The notes below the pieces were generated by a model that was not told where the DNA came from, did no database searches, and saw only the letters and a list, made by a program, of their open reading frames with translations. From positions 112,958,168 to 113,022,167 of the forward strand of contig CM028379.1 in assembly GCA_013146195.2 (NCBI GenBank): a DNA stretch of 64,000 nucleotides, read 5' to 3'. The translations under genes were made by a program, and so were the position numbers. The DNA comes from Codonopsis lanceolata (taxonomy: Eukaryota > Streptophyta > Magnoliopsida > Asterales > Campanulaceae). How positions within the stretch are numbered: the first letter of the stretch is position 1; each line of letters opens with the position of its first letter. This document shows positions 54,915 through 64,000 of the stretch, one piece after another.

Positions 54915-55860
54915 TTCAATTCGATCTCGATTCAATCTTTCATCTCTTCAATTACTATCTGATTCTTTCGATTCGATCGTTCCTCTATCGATCGATCCCA
55001 GTATCATCCCTTGCGTGCACTCGGTCGGGGTTTCAATTTTTCTTTGATCCGCTTTAGATCGTCACGTCATTCTTATTCCTAAATTAAACGATTTTGTCTC
55101 CTGAATATTGGGTTTTTCCTTTCTAATTGTTCTAATTTTGTAGATATTTGACCTCTCAATTTTGGCGGCTCGGGTTTGCGTTCTTCGATTTGTTTTGATC
55201 TTCCAATCCCTGGATCAGTTAATTGTTTCTAGTTTTTATCGATTCTGTCTGCCTGCAACCTTTGGGCCGTGCTGGTTAAATTTGTGTTTTTTTTCTGGAA
55301 AAATTGGGGGATCTAGGATTAGGGTTAGGGTTTCGCGACCTTATTTGTTTTATTAGCTGGAAGCAATTGGCTTATTTATTCATATTAGTTCATTGAGAAA
55401 TTAGGTTCCTATCATTCAATCGATTGAAATTTCAAAACAATTTAGATAGCCACTGTTTCATTTTGAGGACCCACTTATTTTTAATTTTAATTTCATTATA
55501 TCTATTTATCTTCTTTTTTTTACCCTTTTTCTTTTTTGGTTGGGGTTGACTTGTCTTGTGCAGCTAGTTCTTAGATTACTAGGGTTTTGTAATGTTACAA
55601 TGTCTCCTTAGCAATATTAATGGAATTATAGGTGTTAATGTAAAAAATTTGTCAACTTGTTCAAACGCCCCCCCTGTAATCGATTCTCCGTGCTGAAATG
55701 AATTTCAATTTTGGTCAAAACTTTTATCTGTCGTAACATGATTTTTGAATTGCAGCACTCTATGGTACAAAATGTGAAACTTCTGGTATAAGCAAAATAA
55801 AGTATCAATGGTGTGATGCAGTTAAAAATGGGGTGCATACTTGATTTCATATTAGTGTTG
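54915..55860 (+). pseudogene. second captured gene piece: leader, intron and exon-like segment
   Basis: Directly after the H2B breakpoint is CT-rich leader-like DNA and an intron-like T-rich stretch (GGGTTTAGGG-type motifs near 55320). It ends in a good acceptor, TTTTTGAATTGCAG (55755). The next 28 codons are open until a stop at 55841 (LYGTKCETSGISK, then IKYQWCDAVKNGVHT). The LYGT and KYxxW pattern weakly recalls the MOB1 kinase-activator family; that is a guess. No known start codon or upstream exon is present. Confidence 0.3.
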
Positions 55861-55949
55861 ACTGATTTGTTTGAGCTTATAATAGATTGAATCTCTGTTT
55901 GACTGATTTCATACTTGTTTGTGTATTTTTTTTTAAATTTTTTTCCATT

Positions 55950-56410
55950 ATTAGTGACGGAAATTTTCGTCGCTGAAATTAAAATTAAAATTTATTTAAA
56001 AGCCTTTAGCGACGAAAATTTCCGTCGCTGAAATTAAGATTTAATTATTTTTTAAAAGCCTTTAGCGACGGAAATTTCCGTCGCTGAAATTAAAATTTAA
56101 TTATTTTTTTAAAAAGACTTTAGTGACGGAAATTTCCGTCGCTGAAATTAAAATTTAATTATTTTTTAAAAGCCTTTAGCGACGAAAATTTCCATCGCTA
56201 AAGGTTCAATTTCAGCGACGAAAAATTCCGTCGCTGAAAATCAACCTTTAGCGACGGATATTTCCGTTGCTGATATTAACCTTTAGCGACGGTTGGTCCG
56301 TCGGACATCTGCGACGCGTGATCACCGATGGGCCAGCGACGGAAAAATTCTGTCGCTGAGGAGCCATTAGCGACGGAATTCTGCCTTTAGCGACGGAAAA
56401 TTCCGTTGCT
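55950..56410. repeat. CACTA right subterminal palindromic repeats
   Basis: About sixteen AGCGACGGAAATTTCCGTCGCT-type copies, several as near-perfect palindromes joined by TGAAATTAAAATTTAATTATT spacers. Confidence 0.92.
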
Positions 56411-56432
56411 AAAGGTCATTTTTCTAATAGTG

Positions 56433-56710
56433 GTGGTAGCAATAGTAAAATTTTCCACGCATTTATTTGCATAGAAGGGAAGGGGCCGAAATATGCTTCG
56501 CAAAATAAGAAGGAAAGGACCTTGAAAGAGCTAGGGACGAGGGGTTCTTCCTATTTTCTTAGACTTAAACTAGGAAATCCTCTTTTCTTGTCTGATTCTC
56601 CTGATATATCTTAGCATCTTTCTTCTATCTAAATATGAGAGATTCACAAGCTTTTCAATTGGATGTATAGAAGGAAGACAAAAAAAGGAGGGAATGGGTA
56701 ATTGGTTAGG

Positions 56711-56751
<41 letters not shown>

Positions 56752-57070
56752 TGTCTGGGTTTGACATTTGAGAGACGGAGTGTGTCTCTGAGAGAGAGAG
56801 AGAGAGAGAGAGTGTGTGTGTGTGTGTGTGCGTGTGTGTGAATAAATGAGATTAAATAATTTACTAATATTATTGATTTTCCATGTAAACCATCATCATC
56901 ATTAAGTAAGGGTATTATTATCTTTTTGTTTAATTTTTAACATTAAAATTAACATTCGTTAGATGAGGGACTAACTGTATGCTAAAAATTGGGTTTAAGA
57001 ACCAAAATAGGAAGCATTAAATTTGATGAACCAAATCAATTTAAGATGTTAAGTTGAGGGACCAAATTAT
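56433..57070. repeat. CACTA right flank with GA and GT microsatellites
   Basis: GA repeat at 56713-56746, then a compound GA (56790-56812) and GT (56813-56840) repeat. No convincing gene; a short minus frame at 56767-56570 is driven by the GA run. Confidence 0.85.
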
Positions 57071-57080
57071 ATATTAAACC

Positions 57081-57141
<61 letters not shown>
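57081..57141. repeat. TAA trinucleotide microsatellite
   Basis: About 20 TAA units, followed to 57420 by degenerate AATAATAAT/TAATATTA repeats. No gene in this stretch. Confidence 0.95.
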
Positions 57142-57143
<2 letters not shown>

Positions 57144-57424
57144 ATTAACATTAATATTAATAAAATAATAATAATAAAGTTAATATTAATAATAATTAAA
57201 TCCATAATAATAAGTATTAATAATAATATAAATAAAATTAATATTATTATTAATATAATATTTTTAAATAGGTTTTTTTATATTATATTATATTAATATA
57301 ATATAATATAAATAAATAACAATAATAATGTTACTAAAATAATAATAATAAGAAATAATAATGATAATAATTAAATTACTATTAATATTAATAAAATAAA
57401 AAAATTAATAATAATAATAATGTA

Positions 57425-57960
57425 ACTCACATTTTGTGATGAAACTATTTTAGTCTTTATATTTGAATTCACCACTTTTTCAACTTACTAATAAAACATA
57501 TACACTAACTTATAAAAGCTGATCAGCACTTTTAAAAAGCTAAATCAGACATCACCAGTTATTAATCACCAGTCATAAGCAATAAGTTATCAATGATAAG
57601 TAATAAGTTATCAGTACATATCAATAAGCCAAATCAAACATACCATTATTATGATTAGCATTATAATCTATCTTCTTCTTCTTCTTTTGCTATTTATTAC
57701 TCCATATGTTTCGGGTGAAGAGTCCACTATATATACTATTTTAGGATGTTTCACTTTAGCAATTTACTTTCAAAAAAATTAAATGTATCAAATCCTTAAC
57801 ATTTCAACTTTACACATCACATGTATGTGATATTCTTATATTAATTATGCTAATTATGATCAACCTTAATGCTAGTTATATATTCTTTAATCATTAGACT
57901 TTTCAATATGGACTCTTTGAGTGGACAGATGAAGTATATAACCGTGATTATTATATCTTG
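57425..57960. other. AT-rich spacer with MITE debris
   Basis: No gene seen. TAAGTTATCA-type repeats (57560-57610), a TTC run (57670-57688) and a degraded Stowaway-like pair (CTCCATATGTTTCGGG at 57701 to AGTGGACAGATGAAG at about 57935). Confidence 0.4.
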
Positions 57961-57973
57961 TGATATATTATTA

Positions 57974-58275
57974 CTTCCTCCGTTCCGGTAAATGTTTTTA
58001 CTTTCTATTTTGAGATGTCACAACTAATGTTTCTAATAACTTTTGGTATACAAATTTTCTACCATTCTTCCTAATATATTCATTCATTTTGATACTATCA
58101 TTATTGTACATCGTAGAGAAAAAGAGAGTGAGGGTAATTGGTATAATTAATGAGAGTGTGTGTGTGTGTTTGTAATGAGTATTATTATCCCAAAGTATTT
58201 TACAATCCATCATTAATTACATTTCTTAAATATTGTGTTTTGTCCACTAGAAACATTTATCTGGGGCGGAAAGAG
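57974..58275. mobile_element. Stowaway MITE
   Basis: 302 bp. Ends CTTCCTCCGTTCCGGTAAATG and complement CTCTTTCCGCCCCAG-ATAAATG, flanked by TA (57972-57973, 58276-58277). It contains a GT repeat near 58147. Confidence 0.85.
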
Positions 58276-58277
58276 TA

Positions 58278-59406
58278 TTACCATACTTAAATTATTTCTT
58301 TTGCATATTTATTTTTTCCAACATTCACACCCTCCAAGAAAATAATAATAATCACATAAAGTTTAACTATTTCACAGTTCCACAAAGAGTTCACTATATT
58401 ATTATGAGATATTTCATTTAAAATGTTTACTTTAAAAATTTATGTCTATAATCTCCATAAAATGTCTACTTTACCCTTCATATTTAATATTAACATATTG
58501 ATTATGTTCAAACATTATTTTAAGGGAGATGTTATTTCAAGTACAATTTTTGCTCATCTATTACATTACCAATTATAACATCAAATAATTAAATATTTAG
58601 ACTAAATTACCCCTTGCTTACATGCACATATTAAGTGACTAATAATGTTACTTTTATAATTACAATTCTGCATAATTTTATCAAACAATATTTGGTTACT
58701 ATTCACATGAATAACATAATTATTATTTCTTTTTTTTATATTTAATCAATAAAGTTCATGGCTAGAGTCATGTTACAATATAAAAAATTAATATTATAAG
58801 AATATTTTTGTCAACCGAATTGTGAGAAAATATGTGATCATTGCTTATTGAAATTTAAAAAACTCAATTAGATTTAATTAAACTATATAACTGTAAAAAA
58901 ATCAATCCAATAGTAAAATCATATTTTGATATCATATCGTAAACTCTTTATACTTTTTTTGCCTACCAATAACACTATTAAAATCAATTATAAATTCAAT
59001 ACCAACCATATAGTTATTATTTAATTTATAAAAAAAATTATTTAAATTAAAGTAATTTATATTAAAGAAGTACCACATATTATCTAAACTTTTGGTAGAT
59101 AAATACTTATATGAATTAATTTTCTAATAATTAAAAATGAGAGGAGTCGATTGAAAATACATGGCTATCATGAAAAAATAAAAATAGAAAAATATTTATC
59201 TTGTTCATCGATGTGTTAACAATTGAAAACTAATATGGAAATAAGAAATATAGTGGTCAACTTCAAATGACAAGTAGTTAATTAAATGATAGTTTTGGCC
59301 AAACATACATTAGTTCAAAGTAAGAATTAACAATGTAATATAGGAGTAAATAATGTAGTGGAATTAGTGTCTTCCCTATTGTAAGTACGACTAACTCTAT
59401 TTATAT
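58278..59406. other. AT-rich intergenic DNA
   Basis: No ORF, RNA gene or full transposon identified. A 58380-58510 block resembles Stowaway interior sequence. Confidence 0.5.
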
Positions 59407-59666
59407 TAGGGGTGTAAATCGGAACCAACGAACCACGAAACCGAACCGAACCAAACCAAACCAGTCGGTTTGGTTCGGTTTTGATCGAAGACGGTTCGGT
59501 TTGGTTTCAAAAATTGGGAAACCACGCGATTCGGTTCGGTTCACGGTTTTTTGTATCAAACCAAACCAAACCGAACCGAACCAAACTACGCTATATATTT
59601 TTATTTTTTATTATATAATATATATTATATTACATATATTAACTATTTTGAACATTTGTTTTATTC

Positions 59667-59709
<43 letters not shown>

Positions 59710-60066
59710 ACGGATACTAAACCAAACAAAATCTTGATACTATTATTTTTTCAAATGTTTGTGTTTATTTTAGACTTTGTATTGTTTTATTTATGATAAT
59801 TTGTTGTTAGTAGCTTATTTCCCAATTTCGACATTAATTCCAAATTAAAATATTATTTTTATTGTTATTTTCAACGTTGGTTTCTTTCATTAAAAATAAT
59901 TTATATAAACCACAAAACCGAACCAAACCAAACCGAGTGGTTCGGTTCAGTTCGATTCCAAGTCTTACTCGGTTCGGTTCGGTTTGAGATTTTTGGAACC
60001 CCTAGGAGGCGGTTTGATTTGTGATTTTGGCATAAACCAAATCAAACCGAACCACTTACACCCCTA
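59407..60066. mobile_element. hAT-type MITE, family 1 copy b (660 bp)
   Basis: Ends TAGGGGTGTAAATC and complement TAGGGGTGTAAGTGG, perfect 8-bp duplication ATTTATAT (59399-59406, 60067-60074). It shares the GGTTCGGTTTGG subterminal repeats, the interior AT block and the TA microsatellite position with copy a. Confidence 0.93.
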
Positions 60067-62517
60067 ATTTATATCTCATAATATTGAACCTTATTTGATT
60101 TACTTAAAACTATAAAGATTAGATTAGATAACTTGTGCTAAAGTTAATAACAAATATTTTATCTAAACTCATCCGCTAGCAATGAACTTGATTTCTGTAA
60201 AATCTTTGATCAGCTAGGACAAAGCTTGCGAAGCAAGCCTTATTTTGAACAGTGTCAGTCAGTCTACTTTCTTATAAAAACAAACATGTTTTTATGTTTT
60301 TCTTCTTACTAGCACTTTCCTTTTTGAGCTTTAATTTCTATCTAGCTATTTAAAGACATACCTGAAGAAAAATACTAAAGCATTTACTATTAACTTGAAG
60401 TTCCTCAGCCTACATAGCGTTTACAAGATAGCATTAACACTTATTCTTTCTATTAGCTAGTATTTGTTCTTCGATCACTATGTATTAAATCTCTCCCAAC
60501 TAATTAGTTTTTTTTAGGGATCTTTGATTGTACCTCACGAGTTTGATTGTCGCTCAATCATTTTTCATTAAATATCGGTTTTTGTTGTACAATAATCTGT
60601 TAGTGATCACATATGATTTTAAATATATTAGTACACTTCAAAAATCTAAATTTTACCAATTTGGTAATGGATGTAGCAGTTTATCTGTGAACCACTCCAG
60701 ACCCTTGTCTCCTTTATTTTATCAATCTTGTGTATTGTGTGTTGAATGATTGATCTAACACTCAAGAAATTTCAATCTACTTAAGTGTCAGTCAATCTAT
60801 ATATACATTATACAAATTATTCATCAATTCTTTTCCTGACATAAGTGATCAAATCGTTTTTAAAGGATTTCGTAGCTCACTGATGGTATCAGTCAGGTAA
60901 CAAAAGCCTTCAACCCCGAACCAGTTGACTAACACCATTAGCCAACTTGATACTATACCTTTTTCACCATAACTTTGACAAGATTTTAAGACAACCCTTT
61001 AAGTTTTGAAAAGACTATCACCCTCCCACTTTAGTTTTATCGGTCGTCAATTATACCTGGATATAATAATTAGATTTTTCAAACATGTCGGAGGAGTATA
61101 CACTAGGAATTCTGAGTCACGCAAAAGTAAAAGTTGGTAACAAGGTTTGATCTCTTGAAGTTCATGGTTAAGTTTTTTTGTCCACTTTAAGTATCTTTTT
61201 GACAATTTGTTTCTAATTAAGCATCTTAGTGTCAAGTAATCTCAATATCTTTCATCAAATTAAAGACTTATTATTTTCTTTTTTTGGCTAAAAGGAAAAA
61301 TATATTTACAAATTAAAGTCACGATGACTTCCAGTACCTCTTCTGTTGTTGCCTTGCTCAAGCCAAGTAGACCCTCAACTTTTTTTTTCCTTTCTGTGTC
61401 ATCATCAGTGAGTGCATGGAATTTCCATACAACCAATTAATGAAACAAAAAACCTTCAAAAGAGGCATGTGAAAATAGGTCATCGAGTGCTTGTATTTCC
61501 ACGTGCCACTATCATCCCTCCAATAGCTTGGGAGCTCCATGCCTCGGTGGGGTTGCAATATTAATCTTTGAAAAAAAATATATATATATATATACGCTTA
61601 TTTGATTAGTTTGGTGGTAATAAAAAAATATCAATTGTGTAATCCTATGAGTAATGATAACATAATTGCTTGTTTGAACATAAAATGAAGTATAAAAGAA
61701 TTCATAATCAAAGGGTACCTTTTACCTAATGATAGTGAAATCCTAACCGACCAATTTCCAACAATTGAAGTGGGATCTCTAGATACTATATAAATGGTGT
61801 TTAACAAAGCAACCTAATTATATATTTAGATATTTATTTTTCTTAAAATTAAGGCTCCTAACTTTACCACACCAAACCATTAGATGAAATAATTATTGTA
61901 GTTTTTTATTTATATGATGGGTTCAGTTTTCCTTCTAATTCTATTGGTCGAAAAAGTTGAAAACCATCCATTTAGTGACGTGAACTATGAGAGATACGTT
62001 AGAGTACTAGTGTTAAAAATATTATGTCTCTATTCGAAAGGTGCCATTCATGTCACACACGAGTGATTTAACATTGTTTTTGTTCTAAACAAACAAACAC
62101 AAGCAACTAGCTAGCTATCTTTTAGATTTAGGGGCAACCTATACATAAAACAACATTATGAAATTGTTGATATAGGCTAAATCGGATCTAAATATTTATT
62201 TTGTTTTGGATAAAAAGTCTCCGTTTGAAAATTAATTTTTTTAAAAAATAATAATAGTAGTAGCATATTAGTAATAAAATAACATTTTTATAAATTAATT
62301 TTTAAAAATAAATTTTTTAAGTAAAACATTTCAAGATAAAATAATTTACACGAAACAGAGAGAATATATCAATCATTTGTGTTACCCCGATTAGGCTTTG
62401 CTTTCATTAATTATAGGTCCCTCCTTCGGTTCAAGGGCCATCAATTATGCTCACTCCATTTTACATTTATAACTCTATAAATTACTAATATTTTTAGTAC
62501 CATTAAATATTATTAAT
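60067..62517. other. AT-rich intergenic DNA, no gene found
   Basis: I read both strands and see no protein with recognisable motifs, no tRNA and no complete transposon. A short TA run lies near 61580. Confidence 0.5.
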
Positions 62518-62760
62518 GGGTTAATATCATTTTTAGTACCTTAATTTTTTACCTGTGTTTTATTTTTGGTACGCTTTTTACTGACCTTATCAAATTTTAT
62601 TATAAACGTTTTCAATTGTTATTAAGTTAAACATCCTAACAGAATGTATGTAATCTGATGAAATATGAAAACACTTATGTCGAAATTTGATGAAGTCAGT
62701 ATAAAAGGCACCAAAAGCAAAAAACAAGTAAAATTAGGATACCAAAAGTGATATTAACTC
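62518..62760. mobile_element. Mutator-type MITE (243 bp)
   Basis: Imperfect terminal inverted repeats of about 65 bp, GGGTTAATATCATTTTT against complement GAGTTAATATCACTTTT, and a perfect 9-bp duplication ATTATTAAT (62509-62517, 62761-62769). Confidence 0.88.
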
Positions 62761-62863
62761 ATTATTAATTTAATAAGATATTAATTAATTAATTAATTAT
62801 TAATTTATGCATCAATTAATACTTTATTAATATTAATTTATCAATTATTTCTTAAATGAAATA

Positions 62864-63135
62864 CTACCTCCGTCCTAAGTTTTAACAATTCACATATATT
62901 TTAAAAAATTGCTATAAAAAAGACTATTGCACCGTTATTTAAAATTATTTATTGTACTTAAGTTGCATTAATATATTTTTTTCTTTACTCCCAACAACAC
63001 TCTTTAACAACATTTAATTTGAGTGTATAGTTTTGATTAAATATGGACAAATGCTTCTTAAAATCCTATAACGCTAAAAATTATGAGATAAAAAAAAACT
63101 TTCTTAAAACGTCTTTTAGTTTATGATAGAGGGAA
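62864..63135. mobile_element. Stowaway-like MITE
   Basis: 272 bp with left end CTACCTCCGTCCTAAG and right complement TTCCCTCTATCATAAAC, flanked by TA. Confidence 0.65.
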
Positions 63136-64000
63136 TACAATCTTTACTATGCATTTTTAATATATCGGTTTTATTGTTTAATGTACTACTTTATGAACAT
63201 TAAATAATGTTTCATATTTAAACACAAGATCTAGAATAATCATCTATTATACAATACAGCTCAGTGGGATAAAGAGCGAGATTGATTATTTTTACTTATA
63301 TCAAACGGCTGTAATTTATTCCGCCTGACACATGTGTGAACGGTAGTTAGCCGTGTCCCCGCACAACTCTTCTCCCTTTGCGTCCCCCTCTTCCTATACG
63401 ATTTCAACTCTCTACGGGTTCTCCAAAATCCCCCTGAGATATCATACAAAACATTAAATAAATTATTTTTGAGCCATAAGAAAAGTCGTACTAGAAGTTA
63501 TTACGATAATAAGAAAAATATGAGATGAGATTTAAGATGACATTTATTCCAACAATGATGTTGAGTCGAACAAAATTTGTTGATGCATTTTTTTTTTCTT
63601 TTAGTTTTTTTGCTATTGTTGACAATTGACACGCAACGTTTAAGTTAGTCTTGAAACTTTTTATCGCCCAACAATCATTTCAAGAGTTACATTAAATATT
63701 GCAAATGTGGAAACTCTTTGAATATAGGTGTAGCTTTTCTACTTTGCTAGTGACTAGCTAGCTAGGGAAAGTAGACTATAGTAGTCATTTGCATGACTTT
63801 TAATAATGGTTGAGAAAGTCACTTCAATGGGGTCTGTTTTTGGCACAATCGATTTCACCTTACAACTGAATTATTACTGAAATGAGTTATGACTTATTAT
63901 GGGTAGGAGACTAGGAGTTGGTTGTTTCCAAGAATTACTTTTTAAGAAATGGAGTATTTTAATAATTTAGTATTTGCATTTTTAAGAAGTATAAACCCCA
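63136..64000. other. AT-rich intergenic DNA, no gene found
   Basis: Only short unsupported frames. A GC-richer patch at 63300-63420 has no recognisable product. Confidence 0.5.

Larger units (their letters stand above)
48419..56432. mobile_element. non-autonomous CACTA (En/Spm) transposon, 8.0 kb
   Basis: Left end CACTACTAGAAAG (48419) and right end complement CACTATTAGAAAAATG (56432), with the 3-bp duplication GTG (48416-48418, 56433-56435). Subterminal zones are filled with TTAGCGACGGAAATTTCCGTCGCTAA-type palindromes, the expected sites for a TNPA-like protein. No TNPD transposase or TNPA reading frame is visible. The interior is a 61-bp satellite, AACNT pentamer arrays, TA microsatellites, four copies of a ~300-bp module and captured host gene pieces at 53930-55860. 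Confidence 0.93.

Noticed and set aside
54511..55047. 178-codon ORF starting upstream of H2B
   Set aside because: The N-terminal third is untranslated leader and off-frame H2B tail; only the middle is H2B, and the end is the next captured fragment.
63255..63290. AGCTCAGTGGGATAAAGAGCG resembles a tRNA D-arm/A box
   Set aside because: No matching B box, acceptor stem or anticodon arm follows.

Overview
The window is plant nuclear DNA, most likely from a eudicot. It has one recognisable intact host gene, a GBF1-type ARF-GEF closest to GNOM-LIKE 1 (GNL1). The rest is mainly LTR retrotransposons, DNA transposons, MITEs and AT-rich spacer. There are no bacterial-type features. Assignments rest on reading motifs and recalling protein families; no database search was run, and the species is not determined.

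Layout. 1-7550: minus-strand Ty3/gypsy chromovirus (Tekay/Del-like) with a 2.8 kb 5' LTR and broken gag, pol and chromodomain. 7551-8406: unassigned minus-strand promoter-like DNA with a 45-bp tandem repeat. 8410-10194: deleted PIF/Harbinger element with TTA duplication. 10198-17902: Ty1/copia element, split inside its reverse transcriptase by a 986-bp solo LTR (14218-15203). 17903-24353: upstream region and probable 5'UTR intron of GNL1, filled with Stowaway MITEs, an old plus-strand LINE remnant, a younger minus-strand LINE and a 220-bp tandem duplication. 24354-29043: GNL1 in two coding exons (1443 aa). 29044-34870: 3' flank, Stowaway, a Mutator-type MITE carrying a nested hAT element, a hAT MITE and a complex AT-rich repeat field that runs into a 100-N gap (34871-34970).

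34971-45450: two Athila/Tat-type gypsy copies on the minus strand. Copy A is cut by the gap and its LTR interrupts a PF20167-like ORF. Copy B is 5'-truncated. 45470-48418: minus-strand retroelement DNA with a PF04195-like ORF fragment. 48419-56432: an 8.0 kb non-autonomous CACTA transposon with GTG duplication, made of palindromic subterminal repeats, a 61-bp satellite with higher-order structure, long pentamer arrays and captured host gene pieces (histone H2B 5' half, a GW/WG-rich coding fragment and an exon-like piece). 56433-64000: gene-free AT-rich DNA with microsatellites and further MITEs.

The most interesting signals are: (1) a 16-bp inverted repeat with core GCG-NN-CGC that recurs upstream of the TATA box in four unrelated LTRs; (2) the internal architecture of the CACTA element; (3) residues in the GNL1 Sec7 domain that predict brefeldin A resistance.
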